Shown: positions 47,630 through 58,203 of the stretch, piece after piece
How positions within the stretch are numbered: position 1 is the first letter of the stretch
Layout: every line of letters begins with the position of its first letter
Notes under the pieces: model-generated
Told to the model about the DNA's origin: nothing
Databases searched by the model: none
The model's input: only the letters and a program-made list of their open reading frames with translations
Assembly (NCBI GenBank): GCA_037349315.1
Contig: JBAIAC010000133.1
Coordinates: 1,364,001 to 1,428,000 of the forward strand
Length of the DNA: 64,000 bases
Reading direction: 5' to 3'
DNA from: Chelydra serpentina
Lineage: Eukaryota > Chordata > Testudines > Chelydridae
Translations under genes and position numbers: made by a program

Positions 47630-49845
47630 GGTCCCGAGTGGTGCATATCTCTTCTACTGGACCTCTGCCCAGAGGAGCAATGGTTCTGAAATGCTTTTTA
47701 AAAATTTAACGCAGTATCTGTCATTGGCGTGATGTGCCCATACTGTCTCACGGCCTGGCTCTTCGACCACAGGGGTCTGTTGGGTAGCAGAGCCAGCATG
47801 ACCCCTCAAGAGAAGAGGGAGAATTCCCTTTCAACTCGTCACCTAACCATTGACTCGTCAAGAGACAACGTCAGAGCAAGTGGCCTTAATGGCAGTAACC
47901 CACTGGAACCAGTTTGAACAGAGTCAATCAGAGCGGAGAACCTGACTGAGAGATTCACAGGGTCTGGGATTTCTAGGAGAATGCAACGGGTCTGTTCTGT
48001 TCCTCTAACTTAAGAGGAGAGCTGATCTCATGGAGCTCATAGAGTAGCAGAAGACCAGATGAACTGACACGGTCGTGCAAGCTGCCGGTCGATCATTCTG
48101 CTTTCGCTAAATGATTTGTTCCAACTGCTAAGTAAAAATCCTTTGTTTTAAGGAAGCTGTTCATTACTACCCTGGTCACAGGTTCTTGAAGGGCGAACAT
48201 GCAGGTGATCGAAACCCAGGCAGACATGCTAAGTGATCACCTGTTGGTACATGGGGCAGCCTACCTGAGTCACAGTCTTGGAGCGGAGGTATTGCAAGAA
48301 TCCACACCTCCACTCCACTGCCCTCAGGGACCGAGCCCTGTAACCTATCACAACACAGTGAGGCAAATCCATGCATTGACTTCCATGGAGCGGCACCCAC
48401 ATTACACCATAGCTGAATTCGGACCAAGGGATTTTGGACACAGCTTCCCATCCTTCGTGCCCTACAAGAGTTTCACGGGCTGGGTGGCATGGGTTTGACG
48501 ACACTACCTTACATCTGCGTTCGCGTCACTGTTGGAAGGCTAGACTACCCCAAGGGCAGATATTCCAGCCAGTGACAACAAGCCAGTGCAGCTATCTTGC
48601 TTTCTTTTTCCACGGCAGGTTGTCTGTTCAGATTCATAACTTATCACGATCACCAGCCCAGTAGTGCTAGGAGATGCAGTGAGAGAAAGCTTAATTCAGC
48701 TAGATAATTAATTGGTAGAGTAACTCCCAGTGCCCTAATCACGGTTCTAGAACTGAACTCAGACCCCACCTTCCTTAAGGACCCAGTTATGCTTGTTCTA
48801 CTCAGACGAGTAATACCACTGAAATCATTGGGACGGCTTGTGTGAGTAAGGCCAGCACAATTTGGTCTTAAAGTTCTGAAAGGTTCATAAGGTTGTTTTC
48901 TGCTTCCGGACAAATTTGAATTTCTGCGGCTCTAAGGAGTGCCATAACTTCCCAAGAAAGCCTTTAATCACAAGGTCTCCAGCTCCGTTCAGCAGACTCA
49001 GGGCTCATCTTCACGCCAGGAGGGCCACTAGTACACTCAAGTTATGCAACTCAGGCAAACCTCTCACCTGAACTAGGAGCATGGGCAACCATCTACTACA
49101 TGAAACCCACCCAAACTCCCATCCGTCAGGCCCAATAGCCTTCTTTCCTTAGACCGGGAAACCAAATGGTTTCATTGCAATGGAAAAAACTGAACTCACC
49201 AGAGCAAATGCAGTTCTAAATTCCCCAGACCCTCCTTCTCCTTAACGCTTACATAGGCCTATTCCACAAGTTCTTAATCCTTCCCAGATCCCGGCTCCAC
49301 CCTGCTGTCAATCACAAGCAGGACCTCTTTGGAGGCACCACATTCAGTAACACATGGAGGAGGTCGTTTGGGACCAGCGCTTCATTCCCACTTGAGACAT
49401 ATTTGGAGGGCCCTGTGCTTCATTCTGGAATAGCTTCCATGTGTAGACGCGGTCTCATCCTGGTCTCTGATAGCCAGAGATCAGCTTAAGCCCTGAAGCT
49501 AGTTTAAAATCCCTTTCACATATTTTTGAGGGAAGTTGACAAGCTAAGGCAGTTGACATGAGACGGGACAATGAGCCACAAGCAAAGGGAAGGACGGGAA
49601 CAGACGTGATGAGGCAAGAGAGACATGATCCTGGGAGATATCAACGGTAAAGAAAATCTCCTCTTTACCGTGCTGCTCTCGCACATCTTCCTGGTCTGTT
49701 AGCGTTAACCCGGGGCACAACTCACCGCCACGGAAGCACACCCTCACAGCAAGACCCAGCATTGTAACATCTCCACCCCATCCCACCTTCAGACCTCAGT
49801 GGTCTGGAATGGTGATCTGCCCCCTCACCTCCACCAGGTTCTTCT
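47630..49845. other. No gene seen
   Basis: No promoter module, no splice-flanked frame and no repeat I can name with confidence. Confidence 0.4.
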
Positions 49846-49856
49846 TCTGTCTAGGT

Positions 49857-50150
49857 TAGGGATCTCAAACTCAAATCACCATGAGGGCCACATGAGAACT
49901 AGTAAATTGGCCCGAGGGCCGCATCACTGAAACCGTCTCATACAATGATACAAAAGTATAGTAAAAAATGAAGAGTAATATAGTATTCTATTAAAAGTCA
50001 ATGTATTAACTTTTTAAAAACTGTAATGCAAAAAGGGCTTTTAATAAAATATAAACACTCGGTAATGTTTGGAGCTTGGCTGCCAGTGGAGTCGGCACCT
50101 ATGGCGGGCCGCAGGAAATAACTCCGCGGGCCGCGTGTTTGAGACCCCTG
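49857..50150. mobile_element. hAT MITE with exact 8-bp target duplication
   Basis: The 294-bp element starts tagggatctcaaac and ends gtttgagacccctg, flanked by identical gtctaggt (49849-49856 and 50151-50158). Confidence 0.88.
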
Positions 50151-50151
50151 G

Positions 50152-50542
50152 TCTAGGTGCTCTCAACCTTTCCAGACTACTGTAGCCCTTTCAGGAGGCT
50201 GATGTGTCTTGTGTACACCCAAGTTACACCTCACTTAAAAACTACACCTTACTAAAAATACAAAAGTGTCACAGCCATACTACTCCTGTAAAAAAATGCT
50301 GACTTTCTCATGTTTGCTATATAATTATAAAATAAATCAATTGGACTATAAATATTGTACTTATATTTCAGCATATAGAGCAGTATACACAAATCATGGT
50401 CTGTATGAAATTTTAGTTTGTACTGACTTCGCTAGGGCTTTTTATGTTGTAAAACTAGGCGAATATCTAGATGAGTTGATGTACCCCCTGGAAGGGCTCT
50501 GTGTACCCCTGGGGTACATATACCCCTGGTTGAGAACCACTG
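50152..50542. mobile_element. hAT MITE, partly disrupted at its left end
   Basis: The right end is tacccctggttgagaaccactg. The left end is read as ggtgctctcaacctttcc, which overlaps the target duplication of the neighbouring hAT. The interior matches 29565-29734 in reverse. Confidence 0.7.
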
Positions 50543-52910
50543 TCCCAAACAATCCAAAACAAAACAAACTTTGCGACCCTTCCTGGGCTCAGTTCTCTGC
50601 AGAGTCTTCATCCCCCTCCCAGGCTCTGAGGAACCTTGCTCCACTTTTTCTACAGAGCACCCCCTGCCAGGAGTCCCGGCTCTCCCCGCAGCAGCTAACG
50701 CACCGGGCTTCTTCCTTGGAAGCCTTCTCCTTGCATGCCTCTTCCCCAGCTGGATCGTTATCCCCACCAGCCTGGGTCTGGGCCTTCTGTGAGGGCCTCC
50801 TTCCTTCCAGCTACCATCTCCATCCAAGGCCAGTCACAGGACAAACTCTTCCCCCCCACGGCTCTCCAAGGGATGGGTTGCTTTCCCAGCCCTTTTAAGG
50901 GAAACCTGACATCTTTCCAGGTGGACCTGCTAATTGAATTACCTGATTCCCCTCCAGGTGGTTCATTGACCACTCCCATTAACCCTTTCTCTGTTGGGGA
51001 CGTGAAACGCCAGACAGCGGCAGCACATCGTTCTGAAACAGAAATGATGCTACGTCTGCATAGGGCCAGGTTGTGAACCCGCTGACCGCTTTGGGATTTA
51101 CTCCAGTAATTCCTCGCCAGGAGAATGAATGAGATCACCGTCTGGCCCGCAAAAGTCACCGCCTGGCCAACGCACAAGGGTTTCACCCAAAGAGCTATCA
51201 GTGTGTGCATAGCAGGTAACTTTGTGTCTGCGCGCCATTTTATATGCGAATTCCCATTCCTCGTTAGGATCCCAGACCCTCGTTATGTACTAGGGGCAGC
51301 TAGCCCATCGCGCCCACCATGACCGCTATTTTTAGCACGTGAGCTCGATCAGAGCAAGAAGGGGTACGTCTCCTGGAGCTGGAGACATTACGCACTTCCA
51401 GCTGCAGGGTAGCCGGACCCAGAGGGCTCAGTTCACCCAGCCCACCAATGGCAGACAGATAACGGAGAAGCCTATGCAAGGTGGGGGGTGCCTGGATGCC
51501 ACAGACTAAAGAAAGCAGGGCTAAAAATCTCACTGGCTCTCTTTATCCGAGGGACTGCTCTAATCTCTGCAACATCTAGGCACTGTACGGTGCCTCCGGA
51601 ATTTCTTTACATGGCCTGCGAGGGGAGAGAGGCCACAAATAGACACACACTCAACCCCACGGGCCTGCATGAACACTCCCTCCATGGGAGCTATAAACAC
51701 TGGGGAAGGACGGGGGGTGGGGGTGAGGGGCGTGCTCTGGACTCCTCATCCACTTGCTTGAGTGGAGAATAAGGGGGCAGAGAGGAAAGGGGAAGCTGGG
51801 GAGCCATCCCCGCCCACTCCCTCCCAATGTGTCGGTCAACAGAGCATAACAGCGCCCAGTTCAGTTACTGGTATTGCACTAATTACGATACCGGGCTGAG
51901 CCCCCTCCCCGGGCTCCATCGCCTTCTGTGATCCGACCACAACACAGGAGAGGTGTCAAGGCAGGTTCCGGCTCGGCAGCTGGCAAGGAGTCACAGTTGC
52001 TACCAGGGAGTGTAACGTGGCTCGAGGCAGGGGTTTTCAAAGGAGTTTCTGTCTAGGGAAAGTGGCTTATATGGTGCAGCCTTTCCTAGCAGTGCATTGG
52101 GAGTAAAACAAACTCTTTATTCTGGAAGCTAGGGACCAGGTGAGGAGGGGCGCTCTGAGCTGCCTGTGTGGAGGCAGGAGGCCCTGTAGGCATCCCGTAT
52201 ATTGTTTGGTCCAGGCTGCCCCCACCCACCCCCGACAAAGCCTCCAGGTTCTGCTCCAAGCACAGCCCCGATCTGTGGCATCTTGGGGCACCTTGACTAG
52301 ACCCCTGCGCTTGTCAGGGAGGAGGATCATCCGGACAATGATAGTTATCACTCGACGTTGGAGTGCTGCCACCATGGCAACAAAAACACAGGCGTATCAC
52401 AGGCAGAAAACATTCCAGACGTGCTAATAGGTGACCACCACCCTTTAGAAACACAGGCACGGCAGAGCAGAGTACTGCTGTATCTTTTAGCCACCTACGT
52501 GCAAACCAGACTGGAAATCAACCTGGCCTGCTTCCCATAGCTGGATGGCAACCCAGACATAAACAACTGGGAGCAAAAGCTAATTAATGGGGGCATTGGC
52601 GCTCATTCAACAAGGTCCTGATCAAAGTCCCAGGCAGCCTCTTCTAGCATGTTCCTGCATGTCCTCCTTACTTCTCTTTTCCTTTTATTCCATTTAGATT
52701 TTAGGAAGGGTCTCTAAATCCTACAAATGTGATCCCAGTTATCGTGGCAAAACTCCTACTGACAGGGCTCCCTCCGTCTCCTTAGTGGAACTCACTATTA
52801 TCTATATTATCTCCTTAGTGGAACTCACCCAGATGATCCGATTGGAGACATTGCTACCCTGTGGGGTCCCTGGTAGGGGTGAAAAACAGCGATGGGACAA
52901 CGGGGCAGGA
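50543..52910. other. No gene seen
   Basis: Several open frames of 60-150 codons occur but none has a promoter, splice site or recognisable composition. A short direct duplication (ctccttagtggaactcac) occurs at about 52778 and 52810. Confidence 0.4.
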
Positions 52911-52914
52911 AGGA

Positions 52915-53060
52915 ATGTGACAGAGAGGAAGGATGGTCCATTGGTTAAAGCACTAACCTACGTCACAAGGGTCCTCAAGCATGTCACTTAGCCGCTCTGT
53001 GCCTCAGTTTCTCCACTGTAAAATGGGGGTTATAAGACTTGTCTCTTTCACGGGGGAGCT
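52915..53060 (+). repeat. MIR SINE
   Basis: ggatggtccattggttaaag, tcactta, then ctctgtgcctcagtttctcc and actgtaaaatgggggttata. Confidence 0.8.
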
Positions 53061-54218
53061 GTTTTGCGTAAAATTTTGACGTTCTCTGGGGTGGTTCCAT
53101 TTCAGAACAGGAAAAAAATGTCAAAATTGCGGAATTTCCTGCAAAACAGCAAAATCCCGTCCGGCCCAGCCCGGCTCCCACCAGCACCTCTAGCTTCCCC
53201 AGCTCCATGCCCTACTTTTCCTGAAGACAGGGTCTCTGGACATGCGTGGAGGGGCTCGCTCATCCCTTGCTTTTCAGGAGTGTGTGGGGAGCCCTGACCC
53301 TAGCAGGACAAGGTGCCCGAAGAGGGATGGTACCGAACCACCTACAACAGCCGTGGGCCGAGCAGCTGCCAGGAGGGGTGGGCATCTCCTGCCATGTCGT
53401 CCTTCAGAATGGAGGGTCTTGCTGGCTGCAGAACCATCGCGGCTCCATCAGTGATGGGGGAGGCGGGCTACATATGGGAAAAGGAGGCAGTGGCCAGGCC
53501 CACTGTTCCTGCTGAGAATCCAGGCCTGGTGGGCTATGCAATACAGACTTTGGGGCTAGGGGCTGGTGGCTGGAATGAAGCAAAGTAGGTTATTTTGGGT
53601 TGGAGTCTCCCCTTGTAGTCGACGGAGGAGAGTCGGTTTCTTTCAGGGCGTCTTCTTGTGCGAACGCGAAGTGACCAGGGATCCGCAGGTGCGTACGCAC
53701 ACCGGGCAGACGTGGCCTCTTCCCGTTTTCGTCACTCACGCTTCTCTTTTCTGCTCTGCTGTTCTCGGTGGCTTTAGCCTCAGACCAATAGGCTTGCCGT
53801 CATCCTGATTTGTCGGCAGCTTGACTTCAGACCAACTTGGCCAGCTTTTCGGTGAGTTTTGAGAGTGTCATTTTCATGGGACTGACAGTATGCCTGCTCC
53901 CTTTTTCAACTGTCCACAAAACATGGCTATGTCCCGGTCCAGGACTTGGAGTGTCTGGAGCAAAGCAAATTAAGTGTACTGCTAAGCTGACAGGGCAGCT
54001 GCATAGATGGTTCTGGAGACCCAGGGTTGGCTTCTGCGGATCAGTTGATCTGCCGTTTTGCAGACAGTGGGGAAAGGGTTGCTTTGGTCCCCTCACCCCA
54101 GCCCTCAAAGGATTCCCCCAGTTCCAAGAACAAAGTGAGCCATTAAGTAGGACTAGCAATTAAATAGATTTGCAGCAGAACATAACAGGTGATGCAGAGG
54201 AGAGATATTGATCTGAAA

Positions 54219-54416
54219 TGACGAGTCAAACATTCAGTGTCAAACAAGTGGGTAGGTAGAGCAGGGTTTGGCTGGTAAATAAACCCATCACCATTCCTGG
54301 GGGTGTCTCACTTCCCTTCGGAGAAGCTAGGGTACCAGTATAAAAGTTCTTACGTCCCAAGGCTCCTCATTCACTCGACTTTGCTTCTTAGTATCTGTTT
54401 CCAGGTGCTGAACAAG
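54219..54416 (+). promoter_or_regulatory. Loricrin promoter and non-coding exon 1
   Basis: TATA (tataaaa, 54339-54345) is followed by an exon 1 containing ctcattcactcgactttgc and ending aacaag at 54416, then gtaagt at 54417. An AP-1-like site, tgacgagtca, is at 54219-54228, 120 bp before TATA, and a KLF-like gggggtgtc box lies near 54298. Confidence 0.75.
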
Positions 54417-54814
54417 GTAAGTCAGTTGATACTGAAGATTTTTTTTCCAACTTATTAATGGATGACCACTTCTTTCCTAGGTTTTGGAGAATGAGCTGCA
54501 AAAAATCCACACTGAAGCTGTTCTGGACAATTCTCTTCCAATACCAAACGCTCATGGTCTGGGTTGCCATTGCTCTGATGCAATGCAGAATTTCTTAAAT
54601 CTGCTGGGGACAAAGTGGGAAGAGACTCCAGATGGGTAGCAGCAAGGAGACGGGGCTAGGACAGTCGATGCTGCATGTTTTAGCACTCTAGAAATCCAGA
54701 TGGATCAATAATGGGACCGCTGCTTTTAGACTGGGCACTCTTTGCGGGTGTGAGCATGTCTGCAAAGGGCTAGCACATTTCTGATGCTACTGCAACATAA
54801 GAATAATAATAATA

Positions 54815-54890
54815 AATGACAGGTTTCAGAGTAGCAGCCGTTAGTCTATATCCGCAAAAAGAACAGGAGTCCTTGTGGCAGCTTAGAGAC
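54815..54890 (+). repeat. Interspersed repeat fragment in loricrin intron
   Basis: caggtttcagagtagcagcc, gttagtctatatccgcaaaa, agaacaggagtccttgtggc. A related 62-bp piece lies at 56913-56974. Confidence 0.7.
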
Positions 54891-55639
54891 TAACAAAGAT
54901 CTCAAAGCACTTTGCAAAGGAAGCTCAAGATCCTATCTGCATTTGACGGCCGTATCACTAGCACAATCCCAATGAATAATAATAATAAAACCCACAATAA
55001 CAATATTAGCTTTTTGCTAACAATAATAGCAAGAAAGGCATATTATCTGCCAGGTGCCCAATTCTGGACCTAGGAAAGTAAACGACTTTGTCCAAGAACC
55101 AAAAAAATTGTACCATTGATTTCAGAATGTCTCTATATTTTCAAAGTAGTTCTTTAAAGCAATGAGATAAAATATGCTCTTGTTTCTCTGACAATCTTTC
55201 TACCAGAACTGGTCAGAATTTTTGTTTTTTCCCCGGTGGAAAATTTCAGCTTTTTGTCAAAAACATGCAAACCAAAACATTTCAGCCAAAAACAGAATAT
55301 TTTTAGTTCTTGATGAAAAATCCAAATTTTCCTCCAAAAATTTCACCAAAAAAGAAAACTGCATTAACCTTGGAAAATGCTACTCTACTTCAATTTGTTT
55401 GCTTTTATACCCAGGCACTCACTTTTCTCTTGCATCCCATGTTCCTTTGCCCTTTATTTAATTTCTGGCATTTTATGTGCAGTGTTGGAATGCATGGTAG
55501 CCTCTTCCATTGTCATACTTAGAGCAACTGGCAAAACTCAACTCTATTGTGGCTTTTGGTCTCAACCCCCCCCCCACCCCCCCCGGCTTAAGAACAGCTG
55601 AAGATGCTCCATAATGGGAAAATGAGGTTCACAAGTTTT

Positions 55640-55736
55640 CAGTTATGCTTATAAGAAGCACACGGGATCTTTTTTAGGGGAAAAGGCAATACGCCGCGTT
55701 TATTGAAGATACAATTAGCATATGCATTCAATCACA

Positions 55737-55772
<36 letters not shown>

Positions 55773-56035
55773 TGTCCAGCCAGTCTATGTTATAGTTCCC
55801 AGTCCAGTGTCCGGATCAATCTAGTGGCCAGTTAGGTTGATCACGGGTAGGGAGGAGCCGGGTTCCATCAGTTGCAACATGATGCTCCAGGAAAGTCTTG
55901 GCAGACCGAACCCAAAGTTTCATGGCAGGGCACCCCGTTTATAGAGTGATTTTCCTTCTTTGGGACCAGCGAGTTTTGCACCATCATGCTGTAATCAATC
56001 GTTGTTTGATGAGTGCTTGTTTTCTTAAATTGTTT
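55640..56035 (-). repeat. Possible 3' LTR of the endogenous retrovirus
   Basis: Read on the minus strand, this directly follows the integrase relic and has an aataaa signal (aataaacgcggcgtattgcc, near 55690-55710) followed by a short U-rich end, as in an LTR R/U5. It includes a (GT)n run. No second LTR was recognised, so the assignment is tentative. Confidence 0.4.
55739..55770. repeat. (CA)n microsatellite
   Basis: An uninterrupted run of 16 CA units. Confidence 0.95.
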
Positions 56036-56039
56036 TTTT

Positions 56040-57530
56040 CCGAAGCGCTTTCTTAACAGTGCGGTTTATGCGCTCTACTTGGCCTGAGGCCGGTATGGTA
56101 TATGGAGCTTTTGTTTCATTTCCAAGGCTTCTATTATTGTTGTAAAGATTTTTTTTACAAAGGCTCCCGCATTGTCAGAATTTATTATTTCGGGGGTGCC
56201 ATAGTTACCTACTACCTTATTTAAGAACTTTTTGGCCACTACTTTGGTGCTATTATCATTAGCAGGAAATGCCTTTACCCATCCTGAAAAGGAATTAATT
56301 ATCACCAATAAATACAGGAATCCTTCTTTACTTTTTGGAAATTTATTCATCAAATCAATGTGAACCCTGTGCCACGGCCCAAGCCTTCGTTGGTGCATCA
56401 TGGGTTGTCAGTGTGGAGAACAAGCCTTGTCCTGAGCGCACCACGCGCAATTTTGCACCCATGTTTTAACATTATTTTTATACATTTTGCCCAGGAGGGA
56501 TTTTATGCTACCCTTATTTGTATGTTTATGACACACTTCCTCTTTGCTTTAGCCTCTTTACTTCTTTATGCATAAACTGATGGGCTGCATTAAGTAACTT
56601 CTGTCTTTCTATTTTTCCTGGAACTCGGGTCGGGCGATCTGTAGTGCCGTTTGTTGGCTTAGATGTGTTACCACTGAGATTTATTTTATTGTTTTTACTT
56701 TTGGTTATAATTGCTATGTTATGCTGTCGGGCTGTTGTATTTACCTGGTCATTCCAGGTGGCCTTTATGCCCGTTCCTTCACTGTGTGCCTTTCCATATT
56801 GCACCTTTAACTGTTTAGGGCTCGTTGTTACCCACTGGTAAATTTATTTTTATTTTTCTGAATCTGCAATATTCTTTTTATTTGCTGCTTTTTACCTGTT
56901 TCTATACCAACTATAAAAAGAACAGGAGTACTTGTGGACAGGAGTACGGACTAACATGGCTGCTACTCTGAACCCTATACCAACTCTGTATTTAAAACTG
57001 TATCCCCGTCACACAAAAATCACTGTCAGTAGAAATATACATAGGCTGTGGGGAATTTTTATATTGCTTTAAAACCTGATCCATTGCGAGGAGTTCGGCA
57101 TGCTGGGCCAATCCATGATCTAAATGTCCCTGAACGACTTCCTCTTCTAAGTTAATGACAGCGTATTTTACACATTTTTTTTTGTTTTTTACTACTATTG
57201 CACTCCCATCAGTAAACCAGACGTGCTTTTGTTGGCCCACGGTATTTAAATCTTTCAGTGGGGGTGCCTCTACCAGGCAATTCTTTGCTCCAGAGTGACC
57301 TCTAGACATTCATGTCAGTTCCCTTTTTCAATCAGGGCATGGGTTAGCATGTCCGGCTTGGACACTGTTTCTGTGGTCACCCCTCAGGTAACTAAAGGAA
57401 GCGTCCATTGAGCTATTCGGGTGTTTGAGACTTTACCTTTTATTCATTTCTTTGATAAAATGTACTTGAGAGGCGTGTGGGTGCTTTGGCTAGTGATAGG
57501 AGCTATTCCTGTGAGTGGTTTAAAAGATTG
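56040..57530 (-). pseudogene. Decayed endogenous-retrovirus pol (RNase H to integrase) in loricrin intron
   Basis: The minus-strand order is that of retroviral pol. The RNase H domain is at about 57310-56992, with WFTDGS, AELLA and STDSDF marking the catalytic sites. A linker at about 56804-56526 contains TARQHN. The integrase core is at about 56401-56075, with WHRVHIDLM, the NSDNAG catalytic region and PYRPQ. Frames are broken between the domains, a frame shift lies at the end of the integrase core near 56085, and a nested 62-bp insertion interrupts the 57.0-kb end. A further pol-like stretch continues to about 57530, where a SINE sits. Neither gag nor env was seen. It is a fossil lying antisense to loricrin. 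The genus cannot be fixed from these pieces. Confidence 0.85.
56913..56974 (+). mobile_element. 62-bp nested insertion with exact 11-bp target duplication
   Basis: ctataccaact occurs at 56902-56912 and 56975-56985, flanking agaacaggagtacttgtgga and ctaacatggctgctactctg. Long target duplications fit LINE-driven retroposition. Confidence 0.85.
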
Positions 57531-57709
57531 GGGGGAGGGATAGCTCAGTGGTTTGAGCATTGGCCTGCTAAACCCAGGGTTGTGAGTTCAATCCTTGAGG
57601 GGGCCATTTAGGGATCTGGGGCAAAAATTGGGAATTGGTCCTACTTTGAGCAGGGGGTTGGACTAGATGACCTCCTAAGGTCTCGTACAACCCTGATAAT
57701 CTATGATTG
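57531..57709 (+). mobile_element. tRNA-derived SINE with CR1-like tail, in loricrin intron
   Basis: Nearly identical to the copy at 44311-44502 (tagctcagtggtttgagca, gagttcaatccttgaggg, cagggggttggactagatga). It lies inside the retroviral remnant. Confidence 0.92.
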
Positions 57710-58203
57710 TGCTGCTGGACACTCGCAGGGATCAAAATTTATTTTTGCTCCTTGTAATTTCCTGGATTTCTATGCTACCGGCACTAGCCTTTTTTTTTTT
57801 TGGTTATACAAATTATACAAAATACAAACATAAAATCCTGCTACTACACGGCGACTTTTTTTTTTTCATACCTGCCAACCCCTCTACCGGCAGCACGAAC
57901 TCTGTTTGCCACAGGACTTCCCACTCAGCCACTTGCAACTGCCCCACCTGACTGGCCACCCAAACTACAATATGTACGTTCCTATCTGGCCTCTAGGGAG
58001 GACCAGCTGGGGGAAATCCTCGTCAGTGCACCCACACAGCTAGCAGCTGGTGACCCTCTGATAAATTCATGGCCCACAGGTTTTAGACCATTAAAAGAAA
58101 TGCTGCTATCCAATAGCACTGGACAGTAAAAGCCCGTGTCTCCTGCATTTGCAAACCCTGAGAGCTTTTGTTCCTTTCAGGGTTCCCGCGCCTTTGCCGG
58201 AAG

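Noticed and set aside
50266..50898. 210-codon open frame
   Set aside because: It begins inside a hAT element and runs into unrelated sequence, with no splice or promoter evidence.
55739..55770. CRISPR-like or tandem functional repeat
   Set aside because: A plain CA microsatellite. No array with spacers exists anywhere in this vertebrate sequence.
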